A stretch of DNA of 64,000 bases from Verrucomicrobiaceae bacterium (GTDB taxonomy: Bacteria > Verrucomicrobiota > Verrucomicrobiia > Verrucomicrobiales > Verrucomicrobiaceae): the NCBI GenBank assembly GCA_027490195.1, contig JAIXYN010000090.1:1-64000 (forward strand), given 5' to 3'. The translations under genes and the position numbers were made by a program. Numbering within the stretch: the stretch's first letter is position 1; every line of letters begins with the position of its first letter. Of the stretch, positions 43,651-52,915 are shown one piece after another. The notes under the pieces are model-generated. The model had not been told where the DNA came from and made no database searches. It was given only the letters and a program-made list of their open reading frames with translations.

Positions 43651-44877
43651 TCAATATTTTTTCTGTGTTGCACTGCCTTTTGCCGGGGCGGGCTTCTGGC
43701 CGCAGCGCGGCAGAACGAAGATAGCAAGCAGGAGCACGATTGCCGCGGCGGCGATCGCGATGGGCTTGTTCTTACTGATTATGGCAATTGCGTCTGCCAG
43801 GGCCGTTGATTGGGCTGCTGGAGCCGGAGGTTTACGCGGCATGGGCGCGGAGATTTTGCGCTGTGCGGGCATCAGGGCTGCTGTGGGTCGTTGGGGCCTG
43901 TTGGCAGCCACATGCATTCCCGGCGAAATGGGGATCGTGCTGGAGGTCGCATTGCGCGCCCCTTGCTGGGGATTGGGAAGGACCACAGGAGCCGAAACCT
44001 GCGGATGGACGAGATTGACTGGCGGCGGGGGAGGGGCGCTCTCAGCGAGTTCGGCGCGTGTCGAAGGCAGTTCCGGCAGGTTGGGGGCTTCACGGCGCTC
44101 GAACAACTCCTTGGCCGCTGCCGCCTTGCGCGGACGTTGTTCAGGGTCCACCGCCATCAGATGCATCACCCAGGCGCACATCCAGCTTGGCACATGCGAG
44201 GCGAGTTTTTGCAGAGGGGCCAAATCATGGCCGAGGTGTTTCAGTCGCAGTTCCTTAAGAACGCGGCCGTCAAAGGGTGGTCTCGCGGTGAGTGCTTCAT
44301 AAAGAATGCAGCCCAGCGCATAAACATCGGTGCGTCGGCGGGTGGTGCCATCCTCCCACTGCTCTGGTGCGGTGCAGCGGTAGGCGCGGATCTGCTCCTC
44401 CTTGCTGTCATCCCGGCCTGCGAAGCCCTGGCCAAAGCCATGTAGGGTGACCTGCCAGTCGGCGGCGGTCTTGCCGGTGATGCGGACGTAATCAGGCCGC
44501 AGACTGCCATGAACGATGGCGTCTTCATGCAGGGCTGAAACTACCTCCAGAAGCTGCAATGCCACGGTTTCAAACTCCTTCTCCGTGAGCGGTCCGCGTT
44601 CCAGCACTTCGCTCAAAGTTTCTCCCGGCAGCGGCCCTGCCACAATGGTGTAGAAGCCGTCCTTGTCAGAGCCGAAATCGATCAGCCGGTCCAGATGCGG
44701 ATTTTCCAGGGTGGCAAGCTGGCGGAACAATTCCTGCAGACCCTCAATTTCCTCCGCTTTGGTGGTTTTGAAGCGCCGCAACCGCAGTTCGTCTCCACGT
44801 TTGTTGTCGCGGACGAGCAATAGCTTGCTGGCGGTGTCCTCTTCAAGGGGACGCAGAATTTCAAAACGGGAGGACAT
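43651..44877 (-). CDS. Membrane-anchored Ser/Thr pseudokinase
   Basis: A 408-residue protein with a clear Hanks-type kinase fold in residues 5-265. ENPHLDRLIDFGSDKDGFY is the alpha-C/beta-4 part, APEQ (170-173) and DVYALGCILYEALTARPPF are intact C-lobe motifs. The catalytic residues are lost: HRD is HGS (123-125), DFG is GFG (147-149), the VAIK position reads LRLRR, and no Gly-rich loop is seen. A Pro/Ala-rich linker leads to a membrane helix (about 373-392) and a short tail. It probably binds a ligand or partner without phosphotransfer. It is the second kinase-like protein without catalytic residues within 8 kb. Confidence 0.8.
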   Translation of the reverse strand: MSSRFEILRPLEEDTASKLLLVRDNKRGDELRLRRFKTTKAEEIEGLQELFRQLATLENPHLDRLIDFGSDKDGFYTIVAGPLPGETLSEVLERGPLTEKEFETVALQLLEVVSALHEDAIVHGSLRPDYVRITGKTAADWQVTLHGFGQGFAGRDDSKEEQIRAYRCTAPEQWEDGTTRRRTDVYALGCILYEALTARPPFDGRVLKELRLKHLGHDLAPLQKLASHVPSWMCAWVMHLMAVDPEQRPRKAAAAKELFERREAPNLPELPSTRAELAESAPPPPPVNLVHPQVSAPVVLPNPQQGARNATSSTIPISPGMHVAANRPQRPTAALMPAQRKISAPMPRKPPAPAAQSTALADAIAIISKNKPIAIAAAAIVLLLAIFVLPRCGQKPAPAKGSATQKKY

Positions 44878-44964
44878 TCGGTAAAGCTGGCCCGTTCCAG
44901 TGAATCCCGCAAGCTTCTTGCCACATCCATTATTTGCGCGCTACTGTACCGCCCGACCTACTGC

Positions 44965-46071
44965 ATGGACGATTTTCTCGTCATCGACCAAGTTTCCAAG
45001 ACCTTCGGCGCTCAGCGCGCCGTGGAGGATGTGTCGTTGACCGTAGCACAGGGAGAGGCCTTTTCGCTACTCGGTCCCAGTGGCTGCGGCAAAACCACGC
45101 TGCTGCGCATGATTGCTGGCTTTGAAAAGCCTGACCGTGGGCGGATTCTGGTCCGTGGTCAGGACATCACTGCTCTGCCGCCAGAACTGCGTCCGGTGAA
45201 CACGGTGTTTCAAAACTACGCTCTTTTTCCGCACTTAAGCGTCTGGGAGAACATCGCTTTCGGCCTGCGAATGAGCCGCCGCCCGCGTGAGGAAATCCGA
45301 ACCGGTGTGGAACGAATGCTCGAACTCGTGCGACTCGGCGAACATGCTCGCAAACGCCCCATGCAGCTCAGTGGAGGGCAGCGGCAGCGTGTGGCCATTG
45401 CGCGAGCCTTGGTAAACCGCCCCCAGGTGCTGCTGCTTGATGAGCCGCTGGCCGCGCTGGATCTCAAGCTGCGCCAGCACATGCTGATGGAGCTGAACAC
45501 GATCCATGAGCAGGTCGGCACCACCTTCATCTACGTCACACACGACCAGGGCGAGGCCATGAGCCTGAGTGATCGTATCGCCGTCATGAATGCTGGCAAG
45601 GTGGAGCAGGTGGACTCGCCTGAGAATCTGTATGAAACACCGGGCAGCAGCTTTGTGGCTTCCTTTATTGGCGATGCGAACTTCTTCACGGGCGTCGCAG
45701 TCGAACTGCAGCACGAGGGCTACGTGCGCGTGAAGGTTGACGGGCTGGGAAGTCCTCTCGTGCTGAGCAACGGTACTGTCTCTACGAATCAGACGCTGCG
45801 GCTCATGGTGCGGCCAGAGAAAATCAGCCTGACGCTCCAACGTCCGCCCAGTGGTGAAAGGGTGAACGCCTTTTCGGGGATCGTCGAGGACATGGCCTAC
45901 TTTGGCTCCCATACCCGCTACCGTATTCGCGCGGGAGAGCACCGCATCTTGGCCCAGTTGCAGCGCAGCCGCTTCAGTGGCGGGGAGATTGATCCTGCGC
46001 GTGGTGCGGAAGTGTGGATGAGTTTTCACCCGGATGAAGGCCGAGTCGTGCGACTGGAGGCGGCGGCATGA
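44965..46071 (+). CDS. potA: Spermidine/putrescine ABC transporter ATPase
   Basis: The 368-residue ATPase has Walker [10 protein letters not shown] (37-45), the signature [15 protein letters not shown], Walker B VLLLDEPLAALD and a C-terminal TOBE domain (IRIRAGEH region). The Q-loop reads VFQNYALFPHLSV, as in PotA and other CUT1/MOI-type ATPases. It should power uptake of a polyamine across the inner membrane. Its stop overlaps the permease start in ATGA. A different small cationic or organic substrate remains possible, because the binding protein is missing from the operon. Confidence 0.85.
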   Translation: MDDFLVIDQVSKTFGAQRAVEDVSLTVAQGEAFSLLGPSGCGKTTLLRMIAGFEKPDRGRILVRGQDITALPPELRPVNTVFQNYALFPHLSVWENIAFGLRMSRRPREEIRTGVERMLELVRLGEHARKRPMQLSGGQRQRVAIARALVNRPQVLLLDEPLAALDLKLRQHMLMELNTIHEQVGTTFIYVTHDQGEAMSLSDRIAVMNAGKVEQVDSPENLYETPGSSFVASFIGDANFFTGVAVELQHEGYVRVKVDGLGSPLVLSNGTVSTNQTLRLMVRPEKISLTLQRPPSGERVNAFSGIVEDMAYFGSHTRYRIRAGEHRILAQLQRSRFSGGEIDPARGAEVWMSFHPDEGRVVRLEAAA

Positions 46072-46925
46072 GCACCGAAACCCGTCCTGTCAGGCAGTGG
46101 CTGCTCACACTGCCCTCACTCACATGGCTGGCCGTGTTCTTTGTGATCCCGGCCATCCTGGTCATCATAACCGCCTTTCGACCGACAGATTTGCAGGGCG
46201 GTGTCGGGGCCGGCTGGACAATGGCCACGCTGCGTGAAGTGCAGGATCCGGCCTACCTGCCCATCCTCTGGCGCACTCTTTGGCTCAGCGGAGCGACCAC
46301 CCTGATCTGTCTGGCTTTGGCGCTGCCAGTGGCCTTTCAAATGGCGCGTGTCGGGCCGCACATGCGGCAGGTGCTGCTGCTGCTGGTCGTCATTCCGTTT
46401 TTGTCGAACTTCCTGATCCGTATCTTTGCGTGGAAATCCCTGCTGCATCCCGAAGGGCCGCTGACCAAGCTGCTCATCGGGCTGCATCTCATTCCAGAGA
46501 ATGCCGTTCTGCTGAACCATGTGGGCACGGTGTTGCTGGTGCTTGTCTACACGCAGTTGCCGTTTGCCATCCTGCCCCTCTATGCTGCGGCCGAGAAGTT
46601 TGATTTTGGCCTGCTGGATGCCGCACGTGATCTCGGGGCAGGCCCCTGGCGTGCTTTTTTCAAAGTGTTTGTTCCAGGAGTCCTTCGTGGCCTTATCTCT
46701 GCGTCGGTCATGGTGTTTGTCTGCTGCCTCGGGCAGTACGTCATCCCGCAGATGGTGGGAGGAACCTCGGATGAAATGCTCGGCAGCAAGATCGCCCAGC
46801 GGGTATTTTCAGACCGCAATCTGCCACATGCCAGCGCGTTGGCCGGCGGCCTGATGCTGGCCGTGCTGGTACCCATGCTGCTCGTTGTACTCTGGCAGCA
46901 GTTTGGCCGAAAGGAGGCTGAATGA
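46068..46925 (+). CDS. potB: ABC transporter permease, PotB type
   Basis: The 285-residue permease has six hydrophobic segments and the inner-membrane-component loop DAARDLGAGPWRAFFKVFVP (EAA motif), through which it contacts the ATPase. Size, position after potA and the loop sequence fit PotB/PotH. It starts inside the stop codon of potA (4-bp overlap) and overlaps the next permease in the same way. Confidence 0.85.
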   Translation: MSTETRPVRQWLLTLPSLTWLAVFFVIPAILVIITAFRPTDLQGGVGAGWTMATLREVQDPAYLPILWRTLWLSGATTLICLALALPVAFQMARVGPHMRQVLLLLVVIPFLSNFLIRIFAWKSLLHPEGPLTKLLIGLHLIPENAVLLNHVGTVLLVLVYTQLPFAILPLYAAAEKFDFGLLDAARDLGAGPWRAFFKVFVPGVLRGLISASVMVFVCCLGQYVIPQMVGGTSDEMLGSKIAQRVFSDRNLPHASALAGGLMLAVLVPMLLVVLWQQFGRKEAE

Positions 46926-47692
46926 AGCGCTCCAGGCTACCTGCGTTCATCACTTTTGGAGTGATCCTGTTTTTGTTCGCACCGCTGGTGGTTCTCGTGG
47001 TGAATTCCTTCAACGCCTCGCGTTTTGGTGGCGAGTGGGAGGGCTTCACCTGGAACTGGTATGTAAAACTTTGGGCTGCGGGTGAGGTCTGGGAATCGCT
47101 CTGGATCACGCTCAAGATCGCCTTCTCCGCCTCTCTGGCGGCCATGGCCCTTGGCACGCTGGCGGCTTATTCGCTCCATCGTTTTCGTTCCTGGCTACAA
47201 ACCGTTCACCACATGCTCATCACCCTGCCGCTGGTGATGCCGGACATTCTTATGGGCATGTCGCTGCTGGCCCTGTTTGTCCTCAGCGGCATAGAAACCG
47301 GACTGCTCACCATCTGGATCGCGCACGTCACCTTTTGCCTGAGTTTTGTGACAATGGTCGTGCTGGGCCGTCTACAGGACTTTGATTTCACCCTGCTGGA
47401 TGCCGCCCGTGATCTGGGGGCCACCCAGGCCAAGGCGGTGAAAAAGGTGCTGCTGCCGCTCCTTCTGCCGGGTGTGCTGGCTGGCGGCCTGCTGGCCTTC
47501 ACACTCTCGATTGACGATTACGTCATCACCTTCTTTGTCTCCGGTCCCGGCACCACCACGCTTCCATTGCGCGTCGCCAGCATGATGAAAACCAGCCGCA
47601 GCCTGCCCATGATCAACGCCCTCAGCGCGCTGCTCATTGCCAGCACCTTCATTTTTGCCGCACTTAGCTCTCGCCTTCAACGCCGCGCATGA
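46922..47692 (+). CDS. potC: ABC transporter permease, PotC type
   Basis: The 256-residue permease has six hydrophobic segments and the EAA loop DAARDLGATQAKAVKKVLLP, followed by the PotC/PotI-typical LAFTLSIDDYVITFFVSGPG. With PotB it forms the membrane channel. It overlaps both neighbours by 4 bp. The binding protein gene potD, which normally follows, is replaced by a ydcF-like gene. Confidence 0.85.
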   Translation: MKRSRLPAFITFGVILFLFAPLVVLVVNSFNASRFGGEWEGFTWNWYVKLWAAGEVWESLWITLKIAFSASLAAMALGTLAAYSLHRFRSWLQTVHHMLITLPLVMPDILMGMSLLALFVLSGIETGLLTIWIAHVTFCLSFVTMVVLGRLQDFDFTLLDAARDLGATQAKAVKKVLLPLLLPGVLAGGLLAFTLSIDDYVITFFVSGPGTTTLPLRVASMMKTSRSLPMINALSALLIASTFIFAALSSRLQRRA

Positions 47693-48465
47693 CTTCCATT
47701 CTCAGATCATTGTCCAATTTCTTGGAGCCTACTGGCATGGTCTGGATCATGCTTTTGGTGTGGTGCACAATAACTCTCCGTCGTCGCCAATGGCGGGCGC
47801 TGCTCCTGCCGGGTGCTGCGTGGTTGCTGCTCACACTCGCGTCAGCCACAGCCTTGCCACACACATTGCTGGCTACCTTGGAGTCTCAGTGGCCCCCCGT
47901 GGATCTGGCCACATTGCCTGAATGCGACGCAGTTGTCGTCCTTGGTGGTGGCATGTCGCCCTCTCACAACGAGCCTGCAGGCATTCATTTCATGGGGGGT
48001 GCGGACCGTTTGTTTACCGGCTTGATGCTTGCGAAGAAGGGCAAGGGCAAACAGCTGGTCGTTGGCGGTGGCAGTTTCAAGACGACCACCGGAATCGAGT
48101 CCGAAGCTGGGGCCGTCAAAGCTTGGGTGGAGGAATGGCAGCTCTCGCCTGTGCCTGTGCAAAGCCTGGGCCATTGCCTGGACACCCACGACGAGGCCGT
48201 CAAGGTTTCCGCTCTGGCGGTCAAGCACGGTTGGAAGAAGGTGGCGCTGGTGACGTCCGCCTACCACATGACCCGGGCGCGGGCAGTATTTGAAACCTCA
48301 GGCACCTCGGTTGTTGCCGTTCCGTGCAATTATCTCAGCCAAGCGCTACGTGGTCATAAGGTAAATTGGGTGGAAGTGCCGAATGCAGCAAACCTATGCC
48401 ATTTTGAGGCATGGATGCATGAAATCATCGGTTGGTGGGCATATCGCCTATGCGGTTGGGTTTAG
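47689..48465 (+). CDS. YdcF/ElyC-like (DUF218) membrane protein
   Basis: The 258-residue product has two N-terminal membrane helices (about 15-28 and 36-56) and a DUF218 domain: CDAVVVLGGGM, GADRLFTGLMLAKKGKGKQL, LVVGGGS and VALVTSAYHMTRA. DUF218 proteins of this size (ElyC/YdcF/SanA relatives) act in envelope integrity or lipid-carrier recycling. The expected domain faces the periplasm. The start overlaps potC by 4 bp, so it is co-translated with the transporter. Confidence 0.8.
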   Translation: MTSILRSLSNFLEPTGMVWIMLLVWCTITLRRRQWRALLLPGAAWLLLTLASATALPHTLLATLESQWPPVDLATLPECDAVVVLGGGMSPSHNEPAGIHFMGGADRLFTGLMLAKKGKGKQLVVGGGSFKTTTGIESEAGAVKAWVEEWQLSPVPVQSLGHCLDTHDEAVKVSALAVKHGWKKVALVTSAYHMTRARAVFETSGTSVVAVPCNYLSQALRGHKVNWVEVPNAANLCHFEAWMHEIIGWWAYRLCGWV

Positions 48466-48550
48466 GGCGCTTTATTTTGGCCCGCAATCTGCTCATTGCG
48501 GAGGAAAGAAGGCTTGCTTTTGGGTCGTAGCGCGGTCATGTGGAACTCAC

Positions 48551-49579
48551 ATGACTAGTGGCCTGGCGATAGCCGATACCATCACTCTTGGCGGCAGAAA
48601 CAGGACAGGCACTGAGCTTATCCTGGCCACCAAGCCTTATGCTGTGGACAGCACCTTAAAAAGCTGGTGGTGCATCCTGTCCACCACCTCACTTTGGCTG
48701 GCGGTCATCGCTGGAACACTGTGGATACCCTATTTGGTGGTGAAGTTAGCGCTCAGTGTTCTTTCTGGGCTGCTGCTGCTGCGACTTTTCGTCATCTATC
48801 ATGACCAGCAGCACAATGCCATCCTGCCCACTTCCAAGCTCGCGGAATGGTTCATGCGTGGTTTTGGCATTCTCGCTCTGAGTCCCAGCAGCATTTGGCG
48901 CAGCTCGCATAATCATCACCACAACCACAACTCCAAGATCAAGGGGTCGCACATTGGTTCCTACCCGATCATGACCAAGGACCATTACCTCAAGGCGTCC
49001 AAGTCCGCGCGGTTGATCTACCTTTTCATGCGTCATCCGCTGACGATTCTCTTCGGTTACATTTTCGTCTTCCTGCACGGCATGTGCCTGCGCCCATTTG
49101 TCATGAAGCCCAAGCAGCATTTGGACTGCCTGCTGGCCCTCCTGGTGCATGCAGGCATCGCCGCTGCGCTGATTCATTTCTTTGGCTGGCAGTTGTGGCT
49201 TCTGGTGCAGGTTATCCCGCATTTCATCACGTATGCCATCGGGTCCTATCTCTTCTATGCGCAGCACAATTTTCCGGACGTGGCCTTTTATGACAAGGCG
49301 GGATGGACCTATGAGCGTGCTGCTCTGGATTCTTCCAGCTACATGAAGACGAGCAAGTTGATGGCCTGGTTCTCCGCCAACATCGGCTACCATCACATTC
49401 ATCATCTGAACGCGCGCATTCCCTTCTACCGTCTGCCAGAGGTGCTGAAGGCCATGCCAGAACTGCAGAAGCCAAAGGTCACCACCCTGAGCCCGCGTGA
49501 CATCCTGAGATGCCTGCGGCTGAAGGTCTGGGACACGGAACTGCAGCGGATGGTGCCACTGCCAGTATCAAAACGGTAA
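48551..49579 (+). CDS. Fatty acid desaturase, delta-12-like
   Basis: The 342-residue membrane protein has the three di-iron histidine boxes: HDQQH (84-88), HNHHH (120-124) and GYHHIHHLN near 280. Hydrophobic segments separate them. ATG 48551 is preferred; the frame opens earlier but overlaps the ydcF-like gene. It is not closely similar to the desaturase at 5710 in box sequence, so the two probably act on different substrates or positions. Confidence 0.85.
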   Translation: MTSGLAIADTITLGGRNRTGTELILATKPYAVDSTLKSWWCILSTTSLWLAVIAGTLWIPYLVVKLALSVLSGLLLLRLFVIYHDQQHNAILPTSKLAEWFMRGFGILALSPSSIWRSSHNHHHNHNSKIKGSHIGSYPIMTKDHYLKASKSARLIYLFMRHPLTILFGYIFVFLHGMCLRPFVMKPKQHLDCLLALLVHAGIAAALIHFFGWQLWLLVQVIPHFITYAIGSYLFYAQHNFPDVAFYDKAGWTYERAALDSSSYMKTSKLMAWFSANIGYHHIHHLNARIPFYRLPEVLKAMPELQKPKVTTLSPRDILRCLRLKVWDTELQRMVPLPVSKR

Positions 49580-49603
49580 TTCCCTTCAGCCCCCAATTTT
49601 CCC

Positions 49604-50629
49604 ATGTTCACCGCATCAAATCTTGCAGAACTGATCGGTGGTGAAGTGGTGGGGGATGGATCGGTGATTCTCACGGGCATCGCACCTGCTGATGTCGCAT
49701 CAGCAGGTGATCTCACCTTTGCAGAGAAGCCCAGCTACCTCGCAGCTGCCGAGGCAGGCCAGGCCAGCGCCATTCTGGTGCCTAAAAGTTTCGAGTCTGC
49801 GACGAAAGTCCTGATCCGGGTTAAGGATGCCCGCATAGCCATCGCCAAAGTGCTGCCGCTGTTCTTTCCGCCTGAAAAGCATGCCACGGGCATCCATGCC
49901 AGCGCGGTGGTTGATTCCTCGGCGCAGATCGACGCCACCGCCAGCGTCGGTCCGCACTGCGTCGTCGGTGCCGGTGTTTCGCTGGGAAAAAACTCGGTCC
50001 TCATGGGTGGGAACCACATTGGTCGTGACAGTCATGTGGGAGACAATGTCTGCCTGCACCCCAACGTGGTACTTTATGCGAGGACGCAGATAGGCAACCG
50101 CGTCAGTATTCATGCGGGTACCACCATCGGCTCGGACGGCTACGGCTATGTCTTTGACCAGGGGCACCACCGTAAAATGCTCCAGGTGGGGAATGTCGTG
50201 ATTCATGACGATGTGGAGATCGGCTCCAACACCTCGATTGACCGGGGCGCACTGGGCTCCACGGTGATCGGCCAGGGAACGAAGATCGACAATCTCGTGC
50301 ACGTGGCGCACAACGTGGTCATGGGCCGCCACTGCCTGATCATGGGCCAGGTGGGCTTTGCCGGGAGCACGCAGCTTTCCGACTACGTCGTTATCGCCTC
50401 GCAGTCGGGCATCGGGGGGCATCTCAAGCTCGGCGCCCAGTCCACCATCGGTGCAAAATCGGGTGTGATGCGCGATGTTGCCGCAGGGGATACCGTATTG
50501 GGTTATCCTTCGTCGTCCGACAAGCAGGCGAAGCGCCAGTGGATCGCCGTGTCGAAGATGCCTGACGCTTTGCGGCGGCTGAAGAGCTTGGAAAAACGGA
50601 TGAACGGCAGCAAAAAGCCTGACGTCTGA
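49604..50629 (+). CDS. lpxD: UDP-3-O-(3-hydroxyacyl)glucosamine N-acyltransferase
   Basis: The 341-residue protein has the LpxD N-terminal uridine-binding domain (DLTFAEKPSYLAAA), then a left-handed beta-helix of hexapeptide repeats, with GTTIGSDGYGYVFD and IDRGALGSTVIGQGTKIDNL. The catalytic His is in the VHVAHN motif. It adds the N-linked 3-hydroxyacyl chain in lipid A synthesis, third step, in the cytoplasm. The presence of lpxD indicates a lipid-A-bearing outer membrane. Other lpx genes are not in the window. Confidence 0.93.
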   Translation: MFTASNLAELIGGEVVGDGSVILTGIAPADVASAGDLTFAEKPSYLAAAEAGQASAILVPKSFESATKVLIRVKDARIAIAKVLPLFFPPEKHATGIHASAVVDSSAQIDATASVGPHCVVGAGVSLGKNSVLMGGNHIGRDSHVGDNVCLHPNVVLYARTQIGNRVSIHAGTTIGSDGYGYVFDQGHHRKMLQVGNVVIHDDVEIGSNTSIDRGALGSTVIGQGTKIDNLVHVAHNVVMGRHCLIMGQVGFAGSTQLSDYVVIASQSGIGGHLKLGAQSTIGAKSGVMRDVAAGDTVLGYPSSSDKQAKRQWIAVSKMPDALRRLKSLEKRMNGSKKPDV

Positions 50630-50671
50630 TTTCGCGCTTCACCTCACGGCAACTCACGCCATGATGAGTGC

Positions 50672-52414
50672 ATGACCCGTGAAGACGCCGCCACCATTTT
50701 TGAACGCATCGCCCTACTGCTGGAGCTCAAGGGGGAGAACACCTTTAAAGTCAGAGCCTACCGTACGGGTGCGGAGATTGTGGAAAGCTACAGCGGCGAC
50801 ATCATGAAGCTGGCGGCGGAAAATCAGTTGGAGGGCATCAAGGGCCTGGGCGAAGCTCTGCGTGACAAGCTGCGTGAGATGGCGACTACCGGGAAGCTAG
50901 AGTTTTATGCGAAGCTCAAGGCGGAGTTTCCAGACACGCTGTTTGAGCTGTTTGATGTGCAGGGTCTTGGGCCGAAGAAGGTGGCCGCGCTTCATGGAGA
51001 GCTGGGCGTCTCCTCCATCGCCGATCTAAAGCGTGCTTGCGAGAGCGGTGAGGCGGCGAAGCTCTCCGGCTTTGGCGGCAAAACAGTGGAGAAAATTCTC
51101 GAAAGTATCGCCTTTCGTGAGCAGCATGCGGCGGAGTTTCGTCTGGATCTGGTGCAACCGCTGGTGCAGGAGATTCTGGAGGCGCTGCGGCAGCACCCGA
51201 ATGTCTCGCATGCTGAGGTCTGTGGCAGTTTCCGCCGTGGCAAGGAGACGGTGCATGACCTCGATTTCCTCGTGGCCACGCGGAAGCCGGAGTTGGTGAT
51301 CGAGGATTTCGTTCAACTGCCGCTTGTGGTCGATGTCATCGCCAAGGGGCCGACGAAGGCCAGTGTGCATGTTACTCACGGTGTACAGTGCGATCTGCGG
51401 GCCGTTTCCAGCAAAGAGTTCCCCTTTGCGCTGGCCTACTTCACCGGCAGCAAGGAGCACAATGTGGCGATCCGCCAGCGTGCGCTCGCGCGTGGGTGGT
51501 CGCTCAATGAGTATGCCTTCACCCAGGTGCCGGATCGTGCCGATGCGCCGGTCATTCCTCCGATCCATGATGAAGCGGAGCTCTATCGCGCGCTGGATCT
51601 CGACTTCATCGATCCCGAGTTGCGTGAAAACACGGGCGAAATCGATGCTGCCGAACACGGCGGTCTGCCGCGCCTCATTCAGCTCGAAAACCTACGGGGC
51701 GTCTTCCACAACCACACCACCGCCAGCGATGGCAGTGCGACCTTGCGCGAGATGGCAGAGGCGGCTCATGATCTTGGTCTGCAGTACCTCGGCATCGCTG
51801 ATCACAGCAAGTCGTCCTTCCAGGCGAACGGGCTCGATGAAAAACGGCTGCTGGCGCAGATCCAGGAGATCAAGGCACTGAATGAGGAGATGTCCGAAGA
51901 GGGCTTTCGCATCTTTGCCGGTAGCGAGGTGGACATCCTCAAGGACGGCAGCCTTGACTTCAGCGATGAGATCATGGGCCAGCTCGACTACGTGGTGGCT
52001 TCCGTGCACAACGTCTTCAATCTGCCTGAGGCCGAGATGACAAAGCGCATCATCCGTGCCATCGAAAATCCGCACGTCACCATGCTGGGGCATCTCACCG
52101 GACGACTGCTGCTCCAGCGCCCAGCCTACAACGTCAACGTGGCTGCCGTGATCGATGCCGCAGCGGAAACCGGCACCATCATCGAGCTCAACGCCAGCGC
52201 CTGGCGTCTCGACATGGATTGGCGCTGGTGGAAGCTCGCGAAGGCAAAAGGCGTGAAATGCAGCATCAACCCGGACGCCCACAGCACGCATGGTCTGCAG
52301 GCCGTGATCTATGGCATCAAAGCCGCCCGCAAAGGCTGGCTAACGCGCAAGGATGTCATCAACTGCCTGCCGCTGGGAGAGGTGGAGGAGGTGCTGCGGG
52401 CCAAACGCACGTAA
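50672..52414 (+). CDS. polX: Family X DNA polymerase with PHP domain (PolX)
   Basis: The 580-residue protein has helix-hairpin-helix units (GIKGLGEALRDKL, VQGLGPKKVAALHGELGV), a polymerase-beta-like nucleotidyltransferase core with CGSFRRGKETVHDLDFLV (both Asp of DxD present) and a third Asp in VQCDLRAV, and a C-terminal PHP domain starting VFHNHTTASDGS with GIADHS later. The metal-binding residues look intact. PolX fills short gaps in base-excision repair and the PHP domain has 3'-5' exonuclease and AP-endonuclease activity in studied members. The gene begins 42 bp after lpxD. Confidence 0.9.
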   Translation: MTREDAATIFERIALLLELKGENTFKVRAYRTGAEIVESYSGDIMKLAAENQLEGIKGLGEALRDKLREMATTGKLEFYAKLKAEFPDTLFELFDVQGLGPKKVAALHGELGVSSIADLKRACESGEAAKLSGFGGKTVEKILESIAFREQHAAEFRLDLVQPLVQEILEALRQHPNVSHAEVCGSFRRGKETVHDLDFLVATRKPELVIEDFVQLPLVVDVIAKGPTKASVHVTHGVQCDLRAVSSKEFPFALAYFTGSKEHNVAIRQRALARGWSLNEYAFTQVPDRADAPVIPPIHDEAELYRALDLDFIDPELRENTGEIDAAEHGGLPRLIQLENLRGVFHNHTTASDGSATLREMAEAAHDLGLQYLGIADHSKSSFQANGLDEKRLLAQIQEIKALNEEMSEEGFRIFAGSEVDILKDGSLDFSDEIMGQLDYVVASVHNVFNLPEAEMTKRIIRAIENPHVTMLGHLTGRLLLQRPAYNVNVAAVIDAAAETGTIIELNASAWRLDMDWRWWKLAKAKGVKCSINPDAHSTHGLQAVIYGIKAARKGWLTRKDVINCLPLGEVEEVLRAKRT

Positions 52415-52476
52415 TCCCCCCAAGTCTCCTGCTCGTTCTCGACTAGGGGCCATGAATCAGATTCACTCCAGAGACC

Positions 52477-52878
52477 ATGCCGACTCCACGCCAAACCAAA
52501 CGCAAACCAAAGCACATCACTGCCACCTCCATCACTCTCGAAGATGCGCAGGGCAAGCCGCGCATTTTCATGGATGCAGGAGACGGCAACGGTCCAGCCA
52601 GTATCTGCATCTTCGGCAAGGAAGAGCGTTCGATTCAGATCCAGGCATCGCCTGATGGAGTTTTATCCATTGCACTTTTGGGCAATCGTTTTGGGGCATC
52701 TCTCGTTGTCTCTCCACAGAACGACGCCGGGCTTTGCTTCCGTGATCGCAATGGCCTGCTGGGCACTATGTTGGGTTCCAGCTCTGAATCGGGCAAACAC
52801 CAACTGGTGCTGTTTGAAGACGGGCAGCCTGTGTGGAGCAGTGGAAATCAGCCCCAGCCGAAACGGGAAAAATCTTGA
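52477..52878 (+). CDS. Small soluble protein of unknown function
   Basis: A 133-residue protein, no signal peptide or membrane segment, with a basic N-terminus (MPTPRQTKRKPKHIT) and a beta-rich remainder built of short repeats around ITLEDAQGKPRIFMDAG and SICIFGKEERSIQIQ. This resembles the 'phage-like' beta-repeat proteins with xxLxDxxGKxRxxL turns, but I cannot name the family. It follows polX by 62 bp. Confidence 0.5.
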   Translation: MPTPRQTKRKPKHITATSITLEDAQGKPRIFMDAGDGNGPASICIFGKEERSIQIQASPDGVLSIALLGNRFGASLVVSPQNDAGLCFRDRNGLLGTMLGSSSESGKHQLVLFEDGQPVWSSGNQPQPKREKS

Positions 52879-52915
52879 GGAGTCGTGTAACACAGCATCC
52901 AGGTGCCAGGCTCAG

